Shown here piece after piece: positions 54,807-64,000 of a DNA stretch of 64,000 nt. The position numbers were made by a program, and so were the translations under genes. The notes under the pieces are model-generated. The model was not told the origin of the DNA, did not search any database, and worked only from the letters and a program-made list of their open reading frames with translations. The DNA comes from Leishmania martiniquensis (taxonomy: Eukaryota; Euglenozoa; Kinetoplastea; Trypanosomatida; Trypanosomatidae): NCBI RefSeq assembly GCF_017916325.1, contig NC_090151.1, forward strand, positions 313,501 to 377,500. Reading direction: 5' to 3'. Numbering within the stretch: the stretch's first letter is position 1; every line of letters starts with the position of its first letter.

Positions 54807-55644
54807 AGGCGAAAGAGAAGAGTTGGACAGAGGAGAAGAGAAATGGCGGGTTGATTGGGTCTGTGAGGGTGCGCGCAGTGATGATGGAGGTTGTGATTGC
54901 CTCTCCGTAGATGAGGAAGAGGAAAAGCTAAGGAGGTTTTAGTGAGGAGCGCCGCCGACGCTCCTGCTCTCAGCTTTGGCGGAGTCCTGGACGTACGCAC
55001 ACAAGCACGTGAGGGCGAGTTAGTGCGGTGGCTTCCACCGGCGGTAGGGCGAGTGCGCACTTCCTCTTTCGCAGACATCTCTTGGCGCCTCGGCGTCTGC
55101 GTGTGTGCGTGCATCTCCAGCTGTTTTCAGCGTTCGGGGACATGATGCTCGAATGGTTAGGGCTTGGACAGGGACTGGAGTTTCACTGGGAATCGCCTTT
55201 TGTGCCCTCCGCGCCACGCGCCCCAGCGTCAGCCTTCTCTACACGTACACATATATCGATCCCGCACACAGCTCCGCCTCCCCCGTGAAAGCATCCAACG
55301 AGTACGTGAGGCTGAGAGGGGGAGCATAGCAAATCCTCGCCATCGGTGGTGCGGACGGCGTGGGAGAAAAGCCTTCATGACATCTAAAGTCTTCGAAGCG
55401 TCACAAACACACAAGAAAAAGCAAGACGAAAGAGCAGAGAACGACACAAAGGTCCACGGACACGCACGCAGACATCACGGCGGCGGCTGCGACGTGCGGG
55501 TGCATTTCGTTGCGCTCTTGTGCCTTTCCATAGTTGCCCCACACCTCGCCGCAGCGCACTGTCTCCCTCCCTCTCTCACGCACCACAGTTGCGTGCGTGC
55601 GCGCTCACGTGCAGCTCGCCATTCCTTTTTCTATTGCCCGCAGC
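54807..55644 (+). other. Spacer between the two Stealth genes
   Basis: About 840 bases. The first bases after the stop (to 54813) are still identical to the other copy, then similarity ends. No gene seen. Confidence 0.5.
55561..55643 (+). promoter_or_regulatory. Candidate trans-splice acceptors of Stealth gene 2
   Basis: The pyrimidine tract CTGTCTCCCTCCCTCTCTCA ends in AG at 55587-55588, and a second one ends TTTTCTATTGCCCGCAG at 55643. Use of the second would leave only one base before the ATG at 55645, pushing translation to the in-frame ATG at 55678. Confidence 0.45.
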
Positions 55645-58590
55645 ATGTTTCAAAGCAGCAGCAGCAGCGGCGGCGGCATGCGCAAGCTGCCTGCCAATCA
55701 AAGCTCTCCGATTGCGGTGCCTGTCTCAGGTAGCTCTACGCGTCTGGTGGGTGCGCGACATAGCAAGCATCGAAAATCGCGCGAGCTCTACGTTGGTTGC
55801 GGCACAGCTGTCATCCTTACGCTTGTTTGCGTTTGCGTGTACCTCTCGGCCGCTTCAGAGAGCTTCGAGAAGGAGTTGCGGGGGTTATCTTCTGCCCGTG
55901 AAACGGCTGCCAAGGACGATTTTGCCGTGAAGGCAAAGGATGCGGCTGCTCGCACGGAGAAGAGGTGGACGACAAGTCCGCCGGCTACTGTGAATAGGGG
56001 TGTGGAAACAGAGCCGTTGCCGACAACACGCGAGGCACCGGCAAACGCCACTACAACCACAATAACTGCGGCGCCCCTCCATCAGTTTTCAGCGACGACA
56101 GAATCGGCTTCGACCACTCAGATACCCGCGCCGACCACGGCATACCTGGGCATCAGCAAAGGAGAGCACGAAACCAAGCCAGCCGAGATGAGCACGTCTA
56201 ATTTCGCACCGCTCACGACAACGACCGTGACCGCCGTGGATCTGCGCACCACACATCCCCGTATCTATAAGTCGGACCGTGTCTATCAGAAATCGCACGG
56301 CGAGCACTCGCCCGAGGAGCCTCACCTGCTGCCCGGACTGCAGATCGAGCGGCGCACCTTCACCCCGGCGGAGCTGCTCGCACGCTTCGGCGACACGGAC
56401 ATCATCTACAGCTTTGTAAACGGGAGTGAGGCGAACCACCACTACCGCAAAGAGTTTCGCAGCGCCTGCATCGATGCTATCCTGCAGGTGGAGAGCATCA
56501 CTTTCGACGCGTCCACGCTCGCGCCCAACCTCGCAAACGCCTTTCAAGCCCTGCGGTGCGCACCCGGCGTGTTGCAAGGATATATTGGCCCTAATGTGAC
56601 TCTCGGGACCGTTGTGCAGCGCGTGAAGGCGGCCGCCCGCCGCGGCGCCAACAACCGCGATCGCGAGACGGACGAGCTGCGGCACAGCCTGCGCAGCGTT
56701 GAGCAGCACGTGCGGTGGCACCGCGGCCGCGTCGTGATGGTGTCGCCCGGGCACCACCCGACGTGGGTGGACGGCGCGAAGAACTTCCTGGCTGGGGTGT
56801 GCGGCGATGCGCGCGTGCAGGCGCTGCGGACTAGCGGGACGCACCTGCGCGTGACGACCGTGCACCAGGACGCTTTGATGCCATACGGGATGCGGCTGAC
56901 GGTGAACTCGCACGCGATAGAGCAGCACCTGTGGCGCGTGCGCAACGTGACGCCCGTGCACGTGTACATGAACGACGACTATTTTGTCAACCGCGACGTT
57001 GCGATCACGGACCTGTTCAACGAGTACGGCGGCACGATTGTGCGAACAGGCGTCGTTGTCATTCGCGAGGGTGCCGTGGCGGCTGGAGGGGCTTCCTGGG
57101 CGAAGGGTGTACGACATACACAGCAGTTCAACACGCATGAGCTGGACGTTCTGCGCGAGGATTACCTGCCCGATGCCCTGGTGACGATGTGGGAGAGACT
57201 GAGACGCGTGCGCGCACGCGCTGACCCCTCTGCGCTGGCACCTCTCTCCGTAGCGCCCCTGAATGAGGCGGTGGATGTGGCGCATGAATATGAGCCGGAA
57301 CCGCTCCCCAACGTGCCGCTGACGCCACGTCGACCGCGCCGCTTCGCCACTCACGCGCCGTTTGTGTACTGCACGAACATGCTTCGCTTCTTGGAGACGC
57401 GGTACGAGCGCGAGTTCGCCCACAACTCCCTCCACCACCGCAGCCGCAAGGCGCGCGACCTTTTCATTCCGTTTGTGTACAACGCCTTCATCATGGCGCG
57501 GCCGTGGCAGGCGTCGCCGAAGTTCCTGCCGTACCTGCTGGAGCTGCACCGGAGCCGACGAGAGACGCGCGTAGACGCGGTGCCGCCGACGAAGATCGTG
57601 CTGGACAACTTCGACGGCTGCGGCCCCGCCACCGTGCTCAGCGGGGAGACCGGCTCCGGCTGCATGTTTGGCAAATTCTTGAACGACTTGGCGCTCAACG
57701 AGGCGGTGATGCAGCGTGTGCGGGAGACGAACCCGCTGTACTTCAACATCAACGCCGGCTTCAGCACGGCAGAGGCCTCGGAGCAGCTGCGCACCTTCCT
57801 CCGCAGCAAGTTTCCGGCGCCCGTGTACCTGGAGGTGAGCAGTGCCCCGCGCCCTGACGAGGGCGTGGCAGACGACGTGGAGGCGGTGGAGGGCCAGAGG
57901 GGGGACGCCGATGCCGCCGCGGGTGTGGAGGACAGAGCGCTGTGGAGGCTGTTTGGCGAGCTGATGGCGCTGCCGGTGGTGGGGGTTGTGTCGGACGAGG
58001 AGGGCGTGTGCCCGCTTGTGCGGAGCCTTGCGCTTGCGTTCGCGGGGCACCACCGCGGCGTGGTGCGTGTGGGCGTGGAGCAGCATGGCGGCGCGACGCT
58101 GCGCGAGGCGCGTGCTGCGCTTCGGCACCGCGTGGTGAGCGCGATGCCTGCGCCTGCGTGCGTGTACAGCGAGCGGGTGAGCGTCGGCGCTGCGGCGAGG
58201 GGCGAGGACGCTGCTGACATTGCCCGCCGCGCGATTGGCGGGGCGGGCGCGGGTGTGGTGCTGCCGTCGACGTGTGGCGGCGGCGCTGGGCTGCGCGTGC
58301 GCGGGTTCGTGGTGGACGCGCGGACGCCCGGCGCGCCTGTGCGGAGCGCTGCAGCCCTGCGCGACGCGCTCGCGGTGCCTGCGCAGACGCTGTCGCTGGA
58401 GGACTTCCGCGCGGTTGCTGTTGGGCCGTCGGCGGGCGACGTGGTGCTTGTTGTGTCGCGCGCGGACGCGGACGCGAAGGCTGTGCACTGGGTGAACGGC
58501 GCGTCGGAGAGCGATCTGCTTGTGACGTACCCGCTGCCTGTGGAGGCGTACGAGAACATGAGCGCGGAGGTGCGGTGGTCGAGGCCTTGA
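55645..58590 (+). CDS. Stealth-family sugar-phosphate transferase, gene 2
   Basis: 981 residues from the ATG at 55645 (an in-frame alternative at 55678). Signal anchor about 49-69 (YVGCGTAVILTLVCVCVYLS), then a long Thr/Ala-rich stem to about 215, over twice that of gene 1. The Stealth regions and the C-terminal domain are the same as in gene 1 and largely identical at the DNA level. The identical blocks are 56299-56439, 56659-57043, 57345-57629 and 57697-58597, matching 52518-52658, 52881-53265, 53561-53845 and 53913-54813. Between the blocks the linkers are diverged, as are the anchor and stem. It is probably the same chemistry with a different acceptor, location or partner. A tandem duplicate kept uniform in its core. 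Confidence 0.88.
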   Translation: MFQSSSSSGGGMRKLPANQSSPIAVPVSGSSTRLVGARHSKHRKSRELYVGCGTAVILTLVCVCVYLSAASESFEKELRGLSSARETAAKDDFAVKAKDAAARTEKRWTTSPPATVNRGVETEPLPTTREAPANATTTTITAAPLHQFSATTESASTTQIPAPTTAYLGISKGEHETKPAEMSTSNFAPLTTTTVTAVDLRTTHPRIYKSDRVYQKSHGEHSPEEPHLLPGLQIERRTFTPAELLARFGDTDIIYSFVNGSEANHHYRKEFRSACIDAILQVESITFDASTLAPNLANAFQALRCAPGVLQGYIGPNVTLGTVVQRVKAAARRGANNRDRETDELRHSLRSVEQHVRWHRGRVVMVSPGHHPTWVDGAKNFLAGVCGDARVQALRTSGTHLRVTTVHQDALMPYGMRLTVNSHAIEQHLWRVRNVTPVHVYMNDDYFVNRDVAITDLFNEYGGTIVRTGVVVIREGAVAAGGASWAKGVRHTQQFNTHELDVLREDYLPDALVTMWERLRRVRARADPSALAPLSVAPLNEAVDVAHEYEPEPLPNVPLTPRRPRRFATHAPFVYCTNMLRFLETRYEREFAHNSLHHRSRKARDLFIPFVYNAFIMARPWQASPKFLPYLLELHRSRRETRVDAVPPTKIVLDNFDGCGPATVLSGETGSGCMFGKFLNDLALNEAVMQRVRETNPLYFNINAGFSTAEASEQLRTFLRSKFPAPVYLEVSSAPRPDEGVADDVEAVEGQRGDADAAAGVEDRALWRLFGELMALPVVGVVSDEEGVCPLVRSLALAFAGHHRGVVRVGVEQHGGATLREARAALRHRVVSAMPAPACVYSERVSVGAAARGEDAADIARRAIGGAGAGVVLPSTCGGGAGLRVRGFVVDARTPGAPVRSAAALRDALAVPAQTLSLEDFRAVAVGPSAGDVVLVVSRADADAKAVHWVNGASESDLLVTYPLPVEAYENMSAEVRWSRP

Positions 58591-61500
58591 AGGCGAAGGA
58601 GAGGCGGTGAGGAGGGTTCCGAGAGGCAACCCTTCTAGAGGTGTGGGCTGGGGAGTAGCGGGTTAAGGGAGTTGGCGGAAGGAGCAGGCAGCGGCGGCAG
58701 CGCCATGCGTGTATCGACTCGGAAGCAGCTGCGCGGAGATGTCAGTGCTTGAGCGACGTGTGTTGAAGCTCTTGCGCTTTGTTTTTCGAGGCACAGCGGA
58801 GCGTGTCGGCGAAGATGATTGCTTGCTGATGAGGTGGGTGAAGCGTCGTGGTGTGCGCTGTGATGGCACTAGGTGGCTCTGTTCCCTGTTATTTCGGTGT
58901 CCCGCGCGCCAGTGGTGATGCGGGGCGAAGGAGTGGCTAGCTCGTGCGCGGGCGGAAAGGTGGAAGGGAAGCTGTGAGGGAGGGTGAGGGGCGCGCTGTT
59001 GCGTTGTGGGATGGGTACGCCGGGTCTCGGCGGGCTTGCGCGACGGCACAATCGGAGGTGTCAGGGGCGGGAGTGCCTGGCGGGAAGGGTAGGCGGAAGC
59101 ATAAAGGGCATCGATCACTTGGAAGGGCAGAGAGTGGCCCTATGGAAGGCCAGCGATGTTGGCCGTTGGTGGTGCTTGGCGGTGGGGCTCGAACCCTCTG
59201 TGTAAGGGCGAAAGAGGCGAGCACGAGTTGTGTCTCCGCTACCCGCTGTTCTGTAAGCACACAAAAAAAAGCAGCGAGGGGCATGGTGCAAGGGGACGCT
59301 GATGGCCTGACGTTTCCCCTCCCGCATGGCCCTCTGCTCGATCCTTTTTTTTTCGTTCCTTAGCATTAGCGTTACCGTATGCATCATGTGTCGGTTTGGG
59401 GACGGCGGACTCACAAAGTTGGTCGAGAAATCTGACCTCTGCTGGCTCGCTGGAGACGGCATAGGCGCTCTCCCTCTCCTCCTCCCATCTCGGTGAGCAA
59501 CCGCCTGCCGCGAGGATAGGGTAGTAGGGCGTGGACACGAAGGCGCGGCTCGCATGTCATTTCTTATGCAGAGCTCTCTTTCTCACATTCTTTGGTGTGT
59601 CTGTGGTGCCATCGGGTGCGTTCGGAGGATCATTACCGTAATTCAGCGTTGAATGGCAGCACTTGCAGGATTTTGGGCGCATAGCACTTCAAACGGCATC
59701 TCAGCCAGCGCGTCGCTGCTGTGTGCCCTCCCGGCGCCTGCTTGCTTCGAAGCCAACACACCAACAAGTGAGCTCGCATGAGGAGCTCCCAGTAGGGGCG
59801 GCCCTGCCCCACAAATGAGCTGCGCAAAGAGATTTCCTGCTACCACTGCGTGCGGGAGCACTCAAGGTGGCGTAGGGAATATATCTGGCGCTCATGTAGG
59901 GATCACTGCAGCTGTCTGCGCGCGCTCGTTCCAGCAAACAGAGAGTCGGGTGTGCGTGCTGTCGACCAGAGCTCCCCCCTTCCCTCCCCCCGGCGCTGCA
60001 ACTTCCGTCGTTGCGGGTGAAGGTGAGGTGTGAGGTCGTAGCCAGACGTCTGCTGGGCGGATAAAGGAGATCCGCAGGGCGCAGCGGAGGCGCCGTGCCA
60101 TCCGCTCTCCTTCATGCGGAGGCGCGTTGTGGGGCGCATGCGACCGGCAGGTGCGCCAGCAGCGCACATGACGTACACTTACCTTTCTCACGACCTCTTT
60201 CTATTCAGCTCCGTGGCAGTATTGGGCCTGCAGCACGTGAATTTGTATTCTCGGCGCTTCTCATGGGATGGAGAGTGAGGCGCATCTTGTCAGAAGCGCA
60301 GGAGAGACAGGTTGCGGGAGACAGGGGCGCGCCACGGACCCTAGTGACTGTTATGATGCCGGGGCGCATCGCGGCAAGGCGTGCCTCAGACTGGCAAGGT
60401 TTGCGCTTAGTGCGCATATGGTCTAGTGGGCTGACGTTTGCTGTGACGCTGTGGCGCTTTAGTGTGTGCGTGTGTGTACACGCGGGCGGGTGCTGAGCGC
60501 CCCTTTTTTTCACGGACAAAACCGATGGACGCGGGCTTCTTTCATCAGGCATGGAGCTCAGTGACGGTTTCGGCCACGCTTCATTGAAGCTACACAGTGG
60601 TGAGCGTCACACCGCCATCCTCGTGACGCACCGTGGAATCGATGCGAGTACCTTTGTTTTATAGCATGCCGGTATCCAACCGTCTGCTTACAGTGTAGAG
60701 CACCAGAGCGGCCCTGCACCTCGCTTTGGCGCTCGATTGCACAGGGTCTGGCATGCAGTCGCCACATTGGGAGTGGGGCACGGTTCCATCCTTGGGTCGA
60801 CGGATGAATCAGTGAAGCAAGTGTCGCCAAGACTCTTCCAGTCGAGTAGCGGTCGCTGCAATGCCTCTCTCGGCGCTTACCCTTGCTGACGTGCAGGCTT
60901 CCAAGGCACTGCCGCCGCAATGGAGCCGGGTGCCGCTCGTGCTCCTCATGTACCGCCGCGGGCTGCATTACGGGTCGACACACCCACTCTGACCAGTGTT
61001 GCGTTGAGCGGAAACGACTTCTGCGAGTGCGTGTCTGCCCTTTGCAGGAAGGGAGGTGTGCCATGAAAGGGGCGATGGAGGCGTTGAAACTGGCCACGAG
61101 CTGCGCCGCTCAGCACTCATGCAAGGTGGCGGTCAGCATCACACATGAGCCTGCGGTGACGATGATTGCCATTCTTTTGTGACTGAGATGCCGACTTGCG
61201 AGGTGGCGCCTGTCGATCTCGGTGGGCGTATGCCTATCAGTGTGTGTGTGTGTGCCTGTGTGAATTCACCTCCCCCCTCTCGGCTCTGCGTCTTTGATTT
61301 TACTCTTCTCCGTGCGCCCTCTTTCACTTCCTTCCCTCTTTGCTGGTCGCTACTCTCCTCGTGGGTTTCTCTTCGAGCCGGCGCCTTGGCCAGCTGAGGT
61401 GTTCCTCTCGCGCCCTCGCTCCATCCCTCTGGCTTCTCCTCCCTTCCACTGCTCACCGACGTTTGAGCTCGTATGCGCGACTGCGCCGGTGTAGCGGTGT

Positions 61501-64000
61501 ATCGCAAAGAGCCCTCTTCTCTCAAGGGCGGTGCGCGTTGCGCGTGTGCATCGCATTAGTAGCGCTACTGTTTCATTACGCACAGCTTTGCTTCTCGCTT
61601 CGCTTCGCATGTTCGTTTCCCTGAACTGCAAGGGCAATGGGAGGTGACACGTGCAGCTCAGATGTCGCGCGCTGCGACACCATGACATTCTGGACTGCTG
61701 GCGCAGAGCGGAGCTCGAAAGTTGCGCGGCAGGCAAAGAGGCGAGGAAGGAGGTGCCGACAGCTCCGCTACTCTCTCTCTCTTTCTTGTGTGAGCCGGGT
61801 GCAATGCTGCTGGACGGAGTAAAGCGTGCTTTTCCCCTCCTGTTCCTACATCTTTTGGTGAGCCGCGCTCGGATGTCCCAGGGTGTGGCGCATGCATCGC
61901 GCACGTGTGTGCCCTGGTGTACAATACGCCGCCTCTTTTTCCCTTCCACGCATGTGTGCTCGCCTGCCACGCTGGCTGGGACTAGAGGTGCCTGCCCAAC
62001 GCTTCTCTGGTGCGCATGTGCTGAGCACCGCCTCTGGCCCCGCTTCTCGCGTCTCTCTTCCTCCCGTGATGCCCCCCCCCGACAGTGGCCGAATGCAATC
62101 GGTACCGAATCCACTCGAGGCCCGTCGCTGCGCATGTCTCCGAATCACCACTACCACAGGAACGCAGTCTGAAATGGCTTGCGCTGTGAATGGGTGAATT
62201 TGGGCAGCCGACGGGGGAGAGAGCGCAGGTGGCGTGCCCGCGCACACCAGACTCAAGCCTCCCCCCTCGCTTCACTGAACGCCGGCCCTGGCACCTCTGC
62301 CACCCTCTATTCGCCATAGACGTTTTCGTGATGGGCCAGCTTCTTCCCCCCTCTGTCGCCCTCATGGGAGAGGGGGAGAGAGAGCGGGAGGGTGGCTGCG
62401 TGAGGAAATGGGGACGGGGGAGGGAGGGATGAAGGCGAGGGAAACCGATTGCGGGTGGGTGAGGACGACTGTGCTTGTGGAAGGATGGCTAGGCAACCAC
62501 CATGATGCATGCTGCTGCTTAGCTGGCAGAGTTACACCCACCCACAGCTCCTCAGGGGCCTGCAGGTACGCTGCGGGGCAGGCGCGCCTCGAATAGCGCG
62601 TGCCCGCGCCCTCTCCCTTTGTCCGCCCTTTCGTACACTTTTTCTTTTCCTCTCCCGCGCCGGCAGATGTGTGCACGCCCCCCTCCTGCGGGGGACTACA
62701 TATGGAAATGCCGGCACTCCCCCTTCTCGTCTACAGTTTCTGTGCGCTTTTTTTTGTTGGAGGAGGGGTGAGGGGATGCATGGCAGCGCGACGAGGACCT
62801 GTGATGCGTGCGTGTGTAGGTGCGTGGGCGGGGTCGATCGCGTTTTCTTTGCCCGGCACATGCGCGAACTTTCCTGTGCCTGCCAGCGCGCGGCGCAAAA
62901 CTCATCTGTTTTCTTCGGGAGGACCGAAAATTTACCGTGACGATTCCTTCTGTAGTCTTCGCTGTCCGTGTCTTCATGATATGTCGCACTTCTCACCCCG
63001 ACGCTCGAACAACGTTTTTACCGAGCGAGACAGACTGCTGAGCGGACGGCGGGTACCGTGCTCTCGTCCGTACCACACACCAGGCGCAGCGCATCTGTGG
63101 GGATCGCTGTACTCGGTTAGGAAAGACGTGCTCTCCTCCTCCCGGTACAGCCTCGGCATAGCTGGCGCGACCGCGCGCACGGCACCCATTGACGTTGGAA
63201 CTCTGCAGCCGACCTCTGCGGACTCGCTCACGAGATCGCTGCATTTCTCTCTACCTCTCTTCTTTCCCCCCTCGTACACCCTCACGCTGGCAGCGCAGGG
63301 GATGCCTTCACATACACATACGCCAATGGGCATATCACTGCCGCATCCCTCCCTCTTCCCCTCTCTCCACCTTTCCGCCCCTATCCACCTCGCGCTCGTC
63401 GCTCGCAACTTTCCGAGCAGCATACCAGGAGACGGACGTGCCGCAGAAAGCACGCACGCCTAACGAAGTGTGTTCGCTCATACGGTTTCCATTGCCTTAT
63501 CCCTTTGGTTGGGTGAGAGCCTCCGGTGACTTTCCCGCGCCTTCTCTCCCCCTCCCCCCCCGTGGCACCCCACTGAACCCCCTCCCTCTCTCTCTTAGTG
63601 TGTGTGTGTGCCTGCGTGTCTTGCGTCCATTAACGATTTCCTCTACCACCACCTCCCCATTTTATTGGTGGCCTATCATTCGCCTTCCATTCTGCCTTGA
63701 ATTCTTCTCCTCCTCCGCTGTGTCGCATGCGCGCGTCGCATCAGCGCTGCTGCCCGTGACAGACCCCCTCTCCCCACGTGCGGCCGTTCCTCTCCGTTTC
63801 GTCTGGCCTTCCGTTAGTCAACGCACGCAACCTTCATCGTACGCACACTAGCACCACACACGCGCCTGCCTCACCTCTCTCGCCCTCTTTCTTTGCTCTC
63901 TGTATCGGCGGCAGCGGCTCACGAAGTTCATCGTATGCTCTTCCGCCTGGCGCATCCGCGTATGCGTGCCGTTTTTGTGACCTTCTTTCCCCTCCTCTAA
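58591..64000 (+). other. Gene-free right end
   Basis: 5.4 kb in which I find no gene on either strand. The many short frames have no family features and overlap each other in all frames. It holds the inverted repeat at 63052-63324, several G/T-rich parts at 58.6-61.2 kb, and strongly pyrimidine-rich DNA from about 63.5 kb to the edge, typical of the leader region of a following plus-strand gene. The 3' UTR of Stealth gene 2 must lie at its left. Confidence 0.45.
63052..63324 (-). repeat. Dispersed repeat, copy B (inverted mate of 2236-2503)
   Basis: Its reverse complement aligns with copy A, including a long perfect core. Relative to local transcription both copies have the same orientation, because the two units run in opposite directions. 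Confidence 0.7.

Noticed and set aside
52689..58629. Very long open frames on the minus strand opposite both Stealth genes (671 and 846 codons), plus others of about 400 codons
   Set aside because: They are shadows of GC-rich coding DNA: extreme third-position GC on the coding strand removes stop codons from antisense frames. The products are Arg/His/Ala-rich with no family features, and they oppose the transcription direction.
59165..59200. A tRNA B-box-like GGTTCGAGCC on the minus strand
   Set aside because: The flanks do not form a proper T-stem (mismatch inside the five pairs), and I see no A box or acceptor stem at the right distance.
62600..63463. 287-codon plus-strand frame across the right-hand repeat
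   Set aside because: It runs through the inverted repeat and pyrimidine-rich spacer, is Ser/Pro/Arg-rich, and has no family features.

Overview
The window looks like nuclear DNA of a trypanosomatid of the Leishmania group. No gene shows an intron. Genes sit head to tail in two blocks on opposite strands. Pyrimidine tracts followed by an AG, the mark of spliced-leader trans-splicing, precede many start codons. Intergenic DNA is long and rich in CA/GT and TA microsatellites. Gene content (a calflagin, a cdc2-related kinase, Stealth-type transferases) and repeats resembling Leishmania SIDER retroposons point the same way. The species cannot be fixed from the sequence. The gene combination is what I would expect of a chromosome-16-like region of Leishmania, but that is memory-based inference.

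Layout. Positions 1 to about 22.6 kb form a minus-strand (leftward) unit. In transcription order it holds a dead EF-hand fragment, an intact dual-acylated calflagin, a second dead EF-hand copy, a 1640-residue protein that I read as a giant degenerate member of the calflagin family, a 298-residue unknown, the ribosome-biogenesis protein RRP1, and the N-terminal 474 residues of a protein kinase that runs off the left edge. Positions 22.6 to 27.1 kb are a gene-free divergent strand-switch region, the expected RNA polymerase II start zone. Its base composition flips from C/A-rich to G/T-rich, or else it is poor assembly. From 27.1 kb the plus-strand unit holds VPS20/CHMP6 (ESCRT-III), an LC8 dynein light chain, a GT4 glycosyltransferase, an OMS1-like methyltransferase, a 759-residue unknown, a decayed gene, a 1152-residue coiled-coil protein, a CDK-family kinase with two large inserts, and two tandem Stealth-family sugar-phosphate transferases.

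The genes do not form one pathway, as is usual for trypanosomatid polycistrons. Two local themes stand out. The first is the calflagin cluster: an intact gene flanked by two copies of a dead paralogue and followed by a giant relative sharing the MGCT acylation start. The second is the Stealth pair at 52.2-58.6 kb. Its catalytic blocks are almost identical at the DNA level, while the membrane anchor, stem and three inter-block linkers are strongly diverged. These transferases may build phosphoglycan, but that is inference.

Repeats: a 511-bp cassette (17.4 and 22.1 kb), a 472-bp SIDER-like element (18.5 and 37.4 kb), a roughly 270-bp element at both ends in opposite orientation (2.2 and 63.1 kb), and a perfect 16-bp hairpin at 40.1 kb.
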